Shown: positions 16,675-25,449, counted from the stretch's first letter. The stretch: DNA of 64,000 nucleotides from Mesorhizobium huakuii (GCF_030160235.1 NZ_BSNY01000018.1:1-64000), one strand, 5' to 3'. Notes: generated from the letters alone by a model not told the origin. Program-made: numbers and translations.

Positions 16675-17442
16675 ATGCTGGACAGGCTCTCGGAGTTCTT
16701 CGTCTTCGGTCTCGTGCCTCTGGTGATCGGCATCTTGGCGGTGCCGGAACTGTCCGTGGCCGCTGAAAAGGCGGTGAGGGGCGAGGTGATCTATCGCGAG
16801 CGCATCGCCCTGCCGCCCAGCGCCGTGCTTTCCGTCCAGCTTGCGGATGTTTCGCTGGCCGATGCGCCAGCCAGGATCATCGGCGAGCAGACGGTCAGGC
16901 CCACCGGCCAGGTGCCGATCAGCTTCGAGATCAAGTTCGATCCGTCGGTGATCCGGTCGCAGATGACCTATGCGTTGCAGGCGCGGATCACCGTTGACGG
17001 CAAGTTGATGTTCATTTCCGATATGCGCCATCAGGTCGATCCGCTGACCGACGCGCCGCAGACCATCATGCTGAAGATGGTGGCGCCAGGCACCGGGCCG
17101 GCGGCCGCTTCCGTCTTTGGCCAGCTCTGGGTGGTCGACTATGTCGATGGCATTGGCGCCATCACCGCGCCGCAGGCGACGTTCCGGGTCAGCGAGGCCG
17201 GCAAGGCCGGCGGCAGCGGCCCCTGCAACACCTATTTCGCCACCGCCAAAGTCGATGGCCAGGCGATCGCCATCAGCGACATCGGCTCGACCTACAAGGC
17301 CTGCGCGCCGGAGGTGATGGCGGAGGAAAAGGCCTTGCTCGACGCCCTGGCCAAGGCGACGTCATACAAGGTCGATGCCGGCAAGCTCACCATATCAGGC
17401 AAGGACGGCCGCGAAATCCTGCGCTTCAGCGCCGCGAGTTAA
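16675..17442 (+). CDS. exported protein with YbaY-like and META/HslJ-like domains
   Basis: 255 aa from ATG 16675, which has AGGGAGG 6-12 bp upstream; the frame is open further but lacks a site. An N-terminal hydrophobic segment (about residues 8-29) is a signal peptide or anchor. A YbaY-type domain follows (RGEVIYRERIALPPSAVLSVQLADVS), then a META/HslJ-type domain (GGSGPCNTYFATAKVDG, TYKAC, with two cysteines). HslJ-like domains occur in stress-related envelope lipoproteins; this one has no lipobox. It probably acts in the periplasm, function unknown. Confidence 0.82.
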   Translation: MLDRLSEFFVFGLVPLVIGILAVPELSVAAEKAVRGEVIYRERIALPPSAVLSVQLADVSLADAPARIIGEQTVRPTGQVPISFEIKFDPSVIRSQMTYALQARITVDGKLMFISDMRHQVDPLTDAPQTIMLKMVAPGTGPAAASVFGQLWVVDYVDGIGAITAPQATFRVSEAGKAGGSGPCNTYFATAKVDGQAIAISDIGSTYKACAPEVMAEEKALLDALAKATSYKVDAGKLTISGKDGREILRFSAAS

Positions 17443-17547
17443 GCTCTACGAGTTCGGCTCGAACACGGCCCCATAATGATAGCGCGGCACCTCGGCCAAC
17501 TTGGCAGGCCTTAGACCGCCCACTTCGAGACCTGATCGACCCAGAAC

Positions 17548-17577
17548 AAAAAAGGCCGGCGAAGTGCCGGCCTTTTG
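17548..17577. terminator. bidirectional rho-independent terminator
   Basis: AAAAAAGGCCGGC-GAAGT-GCCGGCCTTTT, a strong GC stem with A and T tracts, between the convergent META-protein and ndk genes. It lies about 22 bp beyond the ndk stop and about 105 bp beyond the other gene. Confidence 0.85.
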
Positions 17578-17599
17578 CATGAGATTTCGCAGCGTCGGT

Positions 17600-18022
17600 T
17601 CAGCCGACGATCTCGGTGTCCGAGAACCAGTACTTGATCTCCTGCGCGGCGGTTTCCGGCGCGTCGGAGCCGTGCACCGAATTCTCGCCGATCGACAGCG
17701 CGTGCACCTTGCGGATGGTGCCTTCGGCGGCGTTGGCCGGGTTGGTGGCGCCCATCACTTCGCGGTTCCTGGCAATGGCGTTCTCGCCTTCCAGCACCTG
17801 CACGATCGTCGGTGCCGACGACATGAACTCGACCAGCTCGCCGAAGAAAGGACGGTCCTTGTGGACGGCGTAGAAGCCTTCCGCCTCGCGGCGGCTCATC
17901 CAGACGCGGCGCGAAGCGATGACGCGCAGGCCGGCGTCTTCGAGCATCTTGGTGATGGCGCCGGTGAGGTTGCGCCGGGTTGCGTCCGGCTTGATCATGG
18001 AAAAGGTGCGTTCGAGCGCCAT
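17600..18022 (-). CDS. ndk: nucleoside diphosphate kinase
   Basis: 140 aa from ATG at 18022; a longer frame upstream lacks family similarity. Ndk transfers the terminal phosphate of ATP to other (d)NDPs through a phosphohistidine. The start [21 protein letters not shown] and the active-site region [11 protein letters not shown], with the catalytic His, are canonical. It is a housekeeping cytoplasmic enzyme, transcribed alone and closed by the terminator at 17548. Confidence 0.96.
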   Translation of the reverse strand: MALERTFSMIKPDATRRNLTGAITKMLEDAGLRVIASRRVWMSRREAEGFYAVHKDRPFFGELVEFMSSAPTIVQVLEGENAIARNREVMGATNPANAAEGTIRKVHALSIGENSVHGSDAPETAAQEIKYWFSDTEIVG

Positions 18023-18224
18023 GGGTCGTCCTTGTCTGAGAATGGAATTGAGAGTGGCGGGCTCTATACAAGCCGCCCGGAGCCAGAGCAAGGGGGGCGG
18101 AACGCTGCGCGCTTGCGGTCAGGCCGGCGAGCCGGGAGACGACATCAGATGGCTGCACAGCAACGCTTTGCTTGCTATAGTCACGCGTCGGCGCCGCGCT
18201 GAAGTCGGCCCGAATGGAGACAAC

Positions 18225-18497
18225 ATGACCATGGCAGACGATCGTCAGGAGCGCATTCGCAACCGCGCACATCAGATCTGGCAGGAAGAGGGGCAACCGG
18301 CCGGTCACCACGAACGCCATTGGCACCAGGCGGCCGCCGACATCGAGCGGGAGGACGCGGGCAAGCCGCCGGCAGCCAAGAAGCCGGCCAAGAAGGCATC
18401 TGGCGCCAGCAAGGCCAAAGCCGCCCCCAAGGAAGAAAAGACCGCCGCGAAGGCCAGCAAGCCGAAGACCAGCAAGCCAAAGAAGGCGGCCAAGTAA
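18225..18497 (+). CDS. DUF2934-like protein with a Lys/Ala-rich tail
   Basis: 90 aa from ATG 18225 (GGAG 5 bp upstream; ATG 18231 is an alternative). Residues 5-45 (RIRNRAHQIWQEEGQPAGHHERHW) match the DUF2934 pattern found in rhizobial small proteins. The rest is a basic AAKK/SKPKT tail like the H1-like protein at 9.7 kb, suggesting DNA or RNA contact. It diverges from ndk. Confidence 0.78.
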   Translation: MTMADDRQERIRNRAHQIWQEEGQPAGHHERHWHQAAADIEREDAGKPPAAKKPAKKASGASKAKAAPKEEKTAAKASKPKTSKPKKAAK

Positions 18498-18581
18498 GGC
18501 CCGTTATCCCGACGCTGATTTTCGCCACGGATTGACGGCGCATCCAAGCTGCCTTGCGGGCAGGGCAGGCGCTTGCGGCCG

Positions 18582-19274
18582 TCAGGCCGCTGCGGCAACC
18601 TTTCGTCCCAGCCCGCCATGCAGGTCGAGGCAACGCGCGAACCATTGCGCCACGACGTCGCTGTCTTCAAGCAACTGGTAGGGCGTGGCGATGCGCGCCC
18701 ATTGCAGCGCGCCGAAGACGATGTAGTCCGCAAACAGCGGCGAGGAGCCGCCGATGAAAGGCTGGTAGCCCAGCATCGAGCGCAGCGGCTCGAGCGAAGC
18801 CCGAAACGCCGCCAGGCCGGCATCGCGCGCCGCGACGACATCTTCCAGCTGCTTGCCGAAGCGCCGCTCCCGGCTCTGCCGGAAATACGCGGCGTTCTCT
18901 TCGTCCTGCATGGCGTGGAGGTCGACGAGCGCCGCGGTGGTGACGTAGGGATGGATGGTCAATTGCGACCAGCGCTCGATGAAGCGCGCCATCGCCTTGC
19001 CGCCTTCGCCGCCAAACAGCGTCGGCCGGTCCGGATAGGTTTCCTCGAGATAGAGCGCTATGGCGAAGGAATCGATGACGACCTTGTCGCCGTCGCGGAT
19101 CACTGGAACGGTTTTCGAGGCGCCGCCCTCGATGGTAGGCACCTCGAGAAAACGCGTCGGCTCGGTCGAGATGTCGAGCCTTTTGTGGGCCAGCGCCATC
19201 GTCGCCTTCCAGCAATGCGGACTGAACGGACGGCGCTCGTCACGCCCGACGAGCTCATAAAGCAGAATGGTCAT
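18582..19274 (-). CDS. glutathione S-transferase family protein
   Basis: 230 aa. The thioredoxin-like half is at the N-terminus: LYELVGRDERRPFSPHCWKATMALAHK, with a Ser/His/Cys site of the beta-etherase/maleylacetoacetate type, then VPVIRDGDKVVIDSFAIALYLEETYPD, the glutathione-binding turn. The C-terminal helical half ends LHGGLGRKVAAAA. It diverges from the DinB-like gene. The electrophile is unknown; LigE-like etherases are the nearest look-alikes. Confidence 0.85.
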   Translation of the reverse strand: MTILLYELVGRDERRPFSPHCWKATMALAHKRLDISTEPTRFLEVPTIEGGASKTVPVIRDGDKVVIDSFAIALYLEETYPDRPTLFGGEGGKAMARFIERWSQLTIHPYVTTAALVDLHAMQDEENAAYFRQSRERRFGKQLEDVVAARDAGLAAFRASLEPLRSMLGYQPFIGGSSPLFADYIVFGALQWARIATPYQLLEDSDVVAQWFARCLDLHGGLGRKVAAAA

Positions 19275-19341
19275 TGGCGCGGGTCTCTTTGCGGTCTAGG
19301 TATCGCTCGCGACACCCCGAAACGGGGCGGCGGGAGAAAAG

Positions 19342-19854
19342 ATGAAACAGCACTTCATGATGTTTGCGGCGTATAATCAATGGGCCAATGGCCGCATCTA
19401 TGATGCCGCCGCGGACCTCGATGAAGAGGAATTCAATCGCGACGTCGGCGCCTTCTTCGGCTCGCTGATGGGCACCCTCAACCATCTGCTTGCCGCCGAT
19501 CGCATCTGGATGAAGCGCTTCACCGGCGAGGGCGACGCGCCGACGGCGCTGGATACCATACTGCATCGTGCCTTGCCCAAGCTGAGGACGGCGCGCGAGG
19601 CGGAGGACCGGCGGATCATCGACTGGCTCTCTGGCTTGAGCGACAAGGCGCTGTCGGGCCGCTTCACCTATATGACGCTTTCGGACATGCGCACCGTCTC
19701 GCAGCGCCTTGCGCCGGCGCTGGCGCATGTCTTCAACCACCAGACACATCACCGCGGCCAGGCGCATATGATCCTGACGGTTCTGGGCCGTCCCTCCGTG
19801 CCGCTCGATCTGGCGCATTTCCAGCGTACCGAAGAGGGCAGGGCTTTCGCCTGA
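19342..19854 (+). CDS. DinB family protein (four-helix metalloenzyme fold)
   Basis: 170 aa. The DinB/YfiT fold binds a metal with three His: one in LNHLLAADRIW and two in FNHQTHHRGQAHM, all present. The aromatic N-terminus MMFAAYNQWANGRIYDAAADL is typical. Family members act in thiol conjugation or damage responses; no specific substrate can be given. A GGCGGGAGA site lies upstream. Confidence 0.88.
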   Translation: MKQHFMMFAAYNQWANGRIYDAAADLDEEEFNRDVGAFFGSLMGTLNHLLAADRIWMKRFTGEGDAPTALDTILHRALPKLRTAREAEDRRIIDWLSGLSDKALSGRFTYMTLSDMRTVSQRLAPALAHVFNHQTHHRGQAHMILTVLGRPSVPLDLAHFQRTEEGRAFA

Positions 19855-19877
19855 TCCAGGCGAGCGGCCTGCGCCGG

Positions 19878-20504
19878 CTACCGCCGCATCTTCCGCAGAA
19901 GCATGGCCTTCACGTCAGGCCATTCGGAATCGATGATGCTGAACCGCACGGAATTGCGTTTCCGGCCGTCCGGCATGATCCGCTCATTGCGAACGATCCC
20001 TTCCTGCTTTGCCCCTATCCGCAGAATGGCCGCTCTCGATGCGTCATTGAGTTCATCGGTGGTGAACTGCACCCGCACACACGCCATGACCTCGAAGGCA
20101 TGGGCCAGGAGAAGGTACTTTGCCTCGGTATTGACCCCTGATCGCTGAACCGAAGCGCTGAGCCACGTGTGCCCAATCTCCAATTTTCTGTTCATGCGAT
20201 CGATCTTCCAGAACCGCGTGCTCCCGCAGATCGCTCCCGTGCCGCGCAGGATGATTGTAAAAGGCATGACGGTCCCGGCCCGTCGTCCAGCCAGAGCGCT
20301 GGCCACATAGTCATCGATCGTGGCTGGCCCCGGAACCACGGTGGCCGGCAGGTTCCACAGCTCACCGTCCGCGGCTGCATACAGAAGGCCCTGCGAATGT
20401 CCCGGCTGTAACGGCTTGAGTTCAACAATTTTTCCGACCAGGGTCGGTTGCATGGATTGGACGTCCATTAACCGTTGGTCCTCAATTTTCTGACCGGCGG
20501 TCAT
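19878..20504 (-). CDS. GNAT N-acetyltransferase (RimJ/RimL-like)
   Basis: 208 aa. The fold is visible in ICGSTRFWKIDRMNRKLEIGHTWLSASVQRSGVNTEAKYLLLAHAFE, matching the acyl-CoA-binding core of RimJ/RimL-type acetyltransferases that act on protein N-termini or small amines. Codon use is a little less GC-rich than the neighbours. ATGs near residues 12 and 17 are alternative starts. Its ligand is not predictable. Confidence 0.8.
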   Translation of the reverse strand: MTAGQKIEDQRLMDVQSMQPTLVGKIVELKPLQPGHSQGLLYAAADGELWNLPATVVPGPATIDDYVASALAGRRAGTVMPFTIILRGTGAICGSTRFWKIDRMNRKLEIGHTWLSASVQRSGVNTEAKYLLLAHAFEVMACVRVQFTTDELNDASRAAILRIGAKQEGIVRNERIMPDGRKRNSVRFSIIDSEWPDVKAMLLRKMRR

Positions 20505-20533
20505 TGGGGGACAATTGGGCGCTGATGCGAATT

Positions 20534-21493
20534 TCAGACAGCTTCGGTAGCCAGGTCGAGGGCTTCACTGTCCAATTGGCTTTGCGTCAAAGCCGCTTCC
20601 GCCATGACCCATTGTTTGAACAGCAGCACCTTGCGTGCGGCAAGGCACTTGTTGGGAGAGACGAAATACCAACCGGCGGTATTCGGATGATGGACGGCAA
20701 AGGGGGCGACCAGCCTTTCGGCGCGAATGTCGCTGGCCATATAGGCCCGGTTTGCCACCGCAAAGCCCATTCCGGCATTGGCGGCCTCATAGGACATCAT
20801 GCAAGAGTCGAAATAGATGCTTTTGGTCTCGCTGAGCACGAAGCTGGCGCCGGCGAAACCAAGCCAGGCTTGCCAGTTCTGGGTGCAGGTGTCGGAATGC
20901 AGCAGCGTGAAGTGCCTGAGGTCGTCGGGCGTCACCTTTGACATCGGCTTGTCGCCGAGAACCTCATGGAACAGTTTGCGGCTGCATACCGGTGTCAGGT
21001 CTTCCCGAAACAGCAGGTCGGATGGCAGCCCGTTGAAATGGCCGTCGCCATAGCGGATTTCGAGATCGAAATCGGAGGCCGTGAAGTCATGCGTCGCGTA
21101 GGAGGTCGAAACCCGCATCACGATATCGGGATGTTGCCGTTGGAACTCCGGCAGGCGCGGAAACAGCCAGCGCGCGGCGAAGGTCGGCAGCACGGATATC
21201 TTCAGCACATGTTCCTGCGATTGCCCGGTCGCTTCCATGCTGGCGGCGACGATCCGCTCCAGCGCCTCGCGGACACGCGAGACATAGGTCTCGCCTTCCG
21301 GCGTCAACGACACCGCATTGCCGCCGCGCTGGAAAATCTTGAAGCGCAGCTGATCCTCTAGGCTCTTGACGCGCTGGCTGACCGCTGAAGCGGTGATGAA
21401 CTGCTCCTCGCCGGCTCGCGTGAAATTCCCGTGGCGCGCAGCACTCTCCACGATTTTCAGCGAATTGAGGTTGACCTGACTGAGCAAACGCAC
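20534..21493 (-). CDS. LysR family transcriptional regulator (GcvA-like)
   Basis: 319 aa. The N-terminal winged helix reads SLKIVESAARHGNFTRAGEEQFITASAVSQRVKSLEDQL, and the substrate-binding domain covers about residues 90-300. The subgroup with ARWLFPRLPEFQRQHPDI is GcvA-like. It diverges from the 2OG-Fe(II) oxygenase gene at 21606 across 112 bp and probably controls it together with the exporter behind it. The effector may be the product or substrate of the oxygenase. Confidence 0.88.
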   Translation of the reverse strand: MRLLSQVNLNSLKIVESAARHGNFTRAGEEQFITASAVSQRVKSLEDQLRFKIFQRGGNAVSLTPEGETYVSRVREALERIVAASMEATGQSQEHVLKISVLPTFAARWLFPRLPEFQRQHPDIVMRVSTSYATHDFTASDFDLEIRYGDGHFNGLPSDLLFREDLTPVCSRKLFHEVLGDKPMSKVTPDDLRHFTLLHSDTCTQNWQAWLGFAGASFVLSETKSIYFDSCMMSYEAANAGMGFAVANRAYMASDIRAERLVAPFAVHHPNTAGWYFVSPNKCLAARKVLLFKQWVMAEAALTQSQLDSEALDLATEAV

Positions 21494-21605
21494 GGGCTTC
21501 GACCTTAAGCTGGGCTTACACTAGCACCAGCATTCCTAATTTTACAGGGGGGGCTAATTTAATCGACTGTTAACCAAGTGTTTGCCCCCCACTTGGAGAA
21601 GTACA

Positions 21606-22442
21606 ATGAACGCACATACCATCCCCGAACTGCGCTATGCGATGAGCCGTGAGGCCATTATCGGCCACGAAACCGCTTGGAAGGTGTCGAGTTTCGGCGT
21701 TGCACAGTATCTGCATGGCTATGATCCGGCACTGCTCGCCGCAATCGAGGAGGCCGCCCTGAAGCTCAAGGACAGCCATGCCGTGCACAAGCACCTCGAC
21801 CTGACCTTCATCACGGGCGCCGACCGTTTCATCCCTGAAATCAAGGAGTTGCTGCACGACAAGCTGCGCCTGGAGCGGCTGTCCGACATGATGGGCACGA
21901 AGCTGGAGCCCTATCCGCTGTCAATCGTCGGCTCGACCGTCACCTTCATGAATCCCAGGGACGGCGCCGTCGAATGGCATTGCGACGGCGTTCCGGTCAC
22001 CGAGCTCATTCCCTTGTCGATCAGCAATCCACTGGTCGGCGGCCATCTCGAAATCTATTGCGACGATTCCGAGACCGGCCGCGCCATCCTCGAATCCGGC
22101 CGCGAGATCCCGCGCAACCGTATCATGCGCATCGATCACAAGATGAAATACGCGACACTCGGACAGTTCCTTGGCGTCCTGCACCGCACCGCCCCGATCC
22201 AGTATGGCGAGCGCGTCACCCTGGTGCTCAACCAGCGTTCGGTGGCCAAGCCCTATGTCGACGACAACCGCATGTTCTATCTTGCCGCCGACAACGATCA
22301 CGACCGCGAGTGGGTCAACGAATTGGCCGACGACGTCTGGACCAACCAGTTGCCGGCCTATCGCCGATTCGAGGCGGAGCATCCGACGCCCGCCCCGGTC
22401 GCCGAAGCACAGGTTTCGGGCGGAGCCAGGGAATCATGGTAA
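21606..22442 (+). CDS. 2-oxoglutarate/Fe(II)-dependent oxygenase-like protein
   Basis: 278 aa from ATG 21606 with GGAGAAG 5 bp upstream. The facial triad of Fe(II)/2OG oxygenases can be read: H125 and D127 in WHCDG, H193 in LHRTAP, and R203 ten residues later in the position that binds 2-oxoglutarate. GGHLEIYCDD lies between, as in the double-stranded beta-helix fold. The enzyme would hydroxylate a small molecule, perhaps an amino-acid derivative. It lies between its likely LysR regulator and an EamA transporter, suggesting modification followed by export. The precise subfamily is not recognised. Confidence 0.75.
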   Translation: MNAHTIPELRYAMSREAIIGHETAWKVSSFGVAQYLHGYDPALLAAIEEAALKLKDSHAVHKHLDLTFITGADRFIPEIKELLHDKLRLERLSDMMGTKLEPYPLSIVGSTVTFMNPRDGAVEWHCDGVPVTELIPLSISNPLVGGHLEIYCDDSETGRAILESGREIPRNRIMRIDHKMKYATLGQFLGVLHRTAPIQYGERVTLVLNQRSVAKPYVDDNRMFYLAADNDHDREWVNELADDVWTNQLPAYRRFEAEHPTPAPVAEAQVSGGARESW

Positions 22443-22448
22443 TGAACC

Positions 22449-23414
22449 ATGATCCCGGAAAGTGGGAGCCGGTCTTCGGGCGAGATCATGGTCCAACACA
22501 GGGATAGAGCCCCAGGCCGATTGTTTCGGCATGGAACAGGTTCGATATCCGCGCTGGTCTTTGCTGCCGGGGCGGTGGCTTTGTGGTCGACCAATGCCTT
22601 GGTCGGCAAGTCCCTGCTGGCAGCCCATTCGGTGTCGCAAGTGCAGTTCCTGCAATTTGCGGGAGCTGCACTGGTCTTCGCCTTGATCCGGTTCATGAGC
22701 CGTGAGGCAACCCCATCGGCCGCGCCCCGGGGCGCAGCCGCGGCGCTTGCCGTCGGCTTCATCGGCCTGGTCGGCACCATGGTGCTGCAATACATCGCCT
22801 TCGCCTCGATGCCGGTGATCGAAGCCAACCTCGTGGCCTATACCTGGCCCTTGATGGTCGCCGCGGCAGTGATCGCCTTCGAAAGCCCTCGGCGTCCGGC
22901 CCTGCTGGGTCTTGCCGCGGTCCTTGGATTTGTCGGCGTCGCGCTGGTGATTTCGGGAGGGCGCGAGAGCAGCTGGTTCCAGGGCGATCTCGTTGGCTAT
23001 TTCGCCGCGTTCGGGTCCGCGCTGTGCATGGCTTTCTATTCGGTGATGGTGGGACGGCTCGCCGCTTCGCCCGATCGCCTGCTGCTGCCCTCGTCGCTGG
23101 TCGGCGTCGCCTTGACGCTTTTGTGGTCCGCTGGCGAAGGCGTCGCCTGGCCCTCCGGCGTCGATCTCGCCCTGGGACTCTATCTCGGCGCCGGCCCGAT
23201 GGGGCTGGGTTATTACTTCTGGTCGCGCGCCTTGAAGCTCGAAGGCAGCGGCAAGGTCGCGGTCGTCGCCTATCTCACGCCGATCGCGTCGACGTTGCTG
23301 CTGACCCTGTCCGGTGAACGGTTGACGACGACCGCCATTGCCGGCGCAGTCCTCGTCGTCGGCAGTTGTATCGCGGTCGGTCTGGAGCGCTCGGAGGCGC
23401 AAGACTATGTTTGA
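22449..23414 (+). CDS. EamA/DMT family transporter
   Basis: 321 aa with ten predicted helices in two EamA repeats (LWSTNALVGKSLL in the first, YYFWSRALKLEGSGKVAVVAYLTPIASTLL in the second). ATG 22449 follows the oxygenase stop by 6 bp; ATG 22488 is an equally possible start, with neither ribosome site convincing. As part of the LysR-oxygenase-EamA unit it probably exports the oxygenase product. The last eight bases overlap the next small gene. Confidence 0.85.
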   Translation: MIPESGSRSSGEIMVQHRDRAPGRLFRHGTGSISALVFAAGAVALWSTNALVGKSLLAAHSVSQVQFLQFAGAALVFALIRFMSREATPSAAPRGAAAALAVGFIGLVGTMVLQYIAFASMPVIEANLVAYTWPLMVAAAVIAFESPRRPALLGLAAVLGFVGVALVISGGRESSWFQGDLVGYFAAFGSALCMAFYSVMVGRLAASPDRLLLPSSLVGVALTLLWSAGEGVAWPSGVDLALGLYLGAGPMGLGYYFWSRALKLEGSGKVAVVAYLTPIASTLLLTLSGERLTTTAIAGAVLVVGSCIAVGLERSEAQDYV

Positions 23415-23610
23415 CGACAATGAACGTCTCGCCAGGCAGGAAGCACATTGGCTGATCAAGGAATTTGGCGCCGAAGCACCGCTTTACGCGGCGATGAAGG
23501 CCGAAAAGGCGATTGAGCAGAAGGATTTCGGGCGTTGTGCCCGTTGGCGGCGTATTCTTGAGATATTGGCCGATGCCCGGACAACCAAGTCTGCTGCTTC
23601 CAAGTATTAG
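23407..23610 (+). CDS. small hypothetical protein overlapping the EamA gene
   Basis: 67 aa from ATG 23407. It overlaps the exporter gene by 8 bp in another frame, which points to coupled translation. The sequence is charged and helical (RLARQEAHWLIKEFGAEAPLYAAMKAEKAIEQ), without membrane segments or cysteine pairs. I recall similar short proteins in other rhizobia but no function. It ends 128 bp before mucR. Confidence 0.65.
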   Translation: MFDDNERLARQEAHWLIKEFGAEAPLYAAMKAEKAIEQKDFGRCARWRRILEILADARTTKSAASKY

Positions 23611-23654
23611 ATTTTCTAATTTGCGCGGCGTCGATTTCCCATAAAAATAGTTGA

Positions 23655-23686
23655 CGCCAAGTCTTGATTCGTTTTGGCGCTTGGCG
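23655..23686. promoter_or_regulatory. inverted repeat in the mucR promoter
   Basis: CGCCAAG (23655-23661) and CTTGGCG (23680-23686) face each other 18 bp apart, overlapping a TTGACG that could be a -35 box. Ros/MucR proteins repress their own genes through upstream sites, so this is a candidate autoregulatory site. Confidence 0.5.
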
Positions 23687-23737
23687 CCCGCTGGGGGACG
23701 CGGTTAAAGAGATACATCGACGAAAGTCTTCGCTGGG

Positions 23738-24220
23738 GTGGATGACTTTCTCGCAAATAGGGTGAAAGAATTGTCAAATATCGAGGATAAGACCGTTATA
23801 GAGCTAACGGCCGATATTGTCTCGGCCTATGTCGGCAACAATCCACTTCCAGCTTCCGGCCTGCCTGACCTGATTGCCAGCGTCAGCGCTTCGGTTCGAA
23901 AACTGGCTGGCGCGGTCGTCGTGGAAAGCCCGAGCCTGGTTCCGGCCGTAAACCCGAAAAAGTCGGTGTTTCCCGACTACATCATCTGCCTGGAGGACGG
24001 AAAGAAGTTCAAGTCGCTCAAGCGACACCTCAGGACAGACTATGGTTTGAGTCCGGACGACTATCGGGCCAAATGGGGCTTGCCACCGGATTACCCGATG
24101 GTCGCTCCGAATTACTCGGCGACCCGGTCGGCGCTGGCAAAGTCGACTGGGCTTGGCCGCAAGCCGGCAGCAGCGCCGGCCGCCGTGGCGAAGGGAAGCA
24201 AGCGCAAGGCGGCTGGCTAG
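23738..24220 (+). CDS. mucR: Ros/MucR family zinc-finger regulator
   Basis: 160 aa from GTG 23738; a TTG at 23771 would give a protein closer to the usual MucR length. After an N-terminal LTADIVSAYVGNNPLP, a hallmark of the family, comes the zinc finger IICLEDGKKFKSLKRHLRTDYGLSPDDYRAKWGLP, with Cys, Asp and two His as in other Ros/MucR proteins. MucR controls exopolysaccharide, motility and symbiosis genes in rhizobia and binds AT-rich DNA. The C-terminal tail is Lys/Ala-rich. An inverted repeat upstream may be its own operator. Confidence 0.93.
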   Translation: MDDFLANRVKELSNIEDKTVIELTADIVSAYVGNNPLPASGLPDLIASVSASVRKLAGAVVVESPSLVPAVNPKKSVFPDYIICLEDGKKFKSLKRHLRTDYGLSPDDYRAKWGLPPDYPMVAPNYSATRSALAKSTGLGRKPAAAPAAVAKGSKRKAAG

Positions 24221-24250
24221 TCGCGAAGCCCGCCCACGGCCAACCAACTA

Positions 24251-24283
24251 GAACCCGGAAAGCGGTTCAGCGCTTCCGGGTTC
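24251..24283. terminator. hairpin between convergent mucR and crp/fnr genes
   Basis: GAACCCGGAAAGCG and CGCTTCCGGGTTC pair over 13 bp with one bulged A around a short loop. There is no T-tract, so it may act with Rho or protect 3' ends. It lies just past the mucR stop and touches the stop of the minus-strand gene. Confidence 0.6.
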
Positions 24284-24953
24284 AACGCCTTATCTGCGGC
24301 TGATCATGCAGAACCACGTTCAGTAACGAACTGTGGACCACGAGTTTTCCATTGTATTCGATGAAGCCAAGGTCGCGGAACTTGTTCATGAAGTAGCTGA
24401 CCCTCGGTCGCGTTGTGCCGATCATTTCGGCAAGCGTCTCCTGGCTGACCTTGCCGAGAATGGGTTCAGGCTTTCCTTCCTTGCCGAAATTTGCCAGCAG
24501 GAGGAGTGCGCGTGCCAGGCGCTTTTCACTCGAATTGAAAAGCTGATCGACCAGGTCCTCTTCGACGCGGATGGTTCGTGTCAGAAGGTGGGCGATGAAC
24601 ATTTCCGAAAAGGCCGGCTCGTCGTGAATGACGCGCATGATCGCCTTCTTGTCTAGTTGCATGATCTCGCAATCGGTCATCGCAACCGCCGTTGCCATGC
24701 GCCGCGTCTGACCGGCCATGCAACCTTCGCCGAAGAAATCGCCGGTCCCCATTATGGCGACGACAGCTTCCTTTCCCTGCTCGGACAGGACACTGATTTT
24801 GACCTGGCCCGCATTGAGGTAGAAGACCGAAGCAGCGACGTCGCCCTGCGAGAATATCTTCTGGTTGGGTCCATAGTGTGTGATCGTGCGCCCGAGATCG
24901 GCTTTCGCCAGAAAGGCCTTCGGATCGAACGGCTGATCTGATTTTCCTTCCAT
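24282..24953 (-). CDS. Crp/Fnr family transcriptional regulator
   Basis: 223 aa from the ATG at 24953; a longer frame upstream is not family-like and crosses a palindrome. A cyclic nucleotide-binding-type domain (KIFSQGDVAASVFYLNAGQVKISVLSEQGKEAVVAIMGTGDFFGE) precedes a winged helix (VSQETLAEMIGTTRPRVSYFMNKFRDLGFI). There is no Fnr Cys cluster, so it is unlikely to bind an Fe-S cluster. I recall similar proteins in Rhizobiales as global or stress regulators. A palindrome about 100 bp upstream is shared with the next minus-strand gene. Confidence 0.9.
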   Translation of the reverse strand: MEGKSDQPFDPKAFLAKADLGRTITHYGPNQKIFSQGDVAASVFYLNAGQVKISVLSEQGKEAVVAIMGTGDFFGEGCMAGQTRRMATAVAMTDCEIMQLDKKAIMRVIHDEPAFSEMFIAHLLTRTIRVEEDLVDQLFNSSEKRLARALLLLANFGKEGKPEPILGKVSQETLAEMIGTTRPRVSYFMNKFRDLGFIEYNGKLVVHSSLLNVVLHDQPQIRR

Positions 24954-25046
24954 CAATGACCCCACCCACTCACAAGCTTGGATTTTATCATGATGCTGAC
25001 GAGGCTTCAGCCTCGATGAAAACAGAATCCAATATCTCGCGGGACC

Positions 25047-25060
25047 GGTCAATATTGACC
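25047..25060. promoter_or_regulatory. perfect palindrome upstream of the crp/fnr gene
   Basis: GGTCAATATTGACC is a perfect 14-bp palindrome 94 bp upstream of the crp/fnr start. A second copy of the core (TCAATATTGA) lies at 25653-25662. It does not match the classical FNR box. Confidence 0.55.
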
Positions 25061-25236
25061 AGACTCGGCTCGCCGCGAAGGCTATCCAAATGCGGTCGGC
25101 GCCATTCGGCTCTTCCTCCCCCGATCTTTTGGCGTCTTGACGAGTCCCTGGCCGGGGCTTTTGTCAGGCAAGGCATGCCCGCCACAGTGTCCCGAATGGT
25201 TGGGAGGTCGGCTTGCGATGCGGTTTGACGTCGATG

Positions 25237-25449
25237 CTAGCGAGACGTCGCTGCAATTCCCTTTGCCAGGGTTCCCTGGAATGCAACTTCCTCCCGCAAT
25301 GTGTCGGCAATTTCCGTCAAACTGTGTCCCGCCTCGGGATGGGCGTCGAGCAACAGGCTGGCAACGGCTGCTACGTCCAGCCTGCGCCGACGCCGCTGGG
25401 CGTTGGAAACGACGTCCGCGATCTTGAGCGCCAACGGAAGCGTGGGCAT
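25237..25449 (-). CDS. small hypothetical protein
   Basis: 70 aa from the ATG at 25449, which has GGAG 7 bp upstream; an ATG at 25542 in the same frame would give 101 aa but its site is weaker. The sequence has a basic stretch (AQRRRRRLDV) and a helical second half (HSLTEIADTLREEVA). No family is recognised. A palindrome about 200 bp upstream matches the one before the crp/fnr gene, so both may share a regulator. Confidence 0.5.
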   Translation of the reverse strand: MPTLPLALKIADVVSNAQRRRRRLDVAAVASLLLDAHPEAGHSLTEIADTLREEVAFQGTLAKGIAATSR

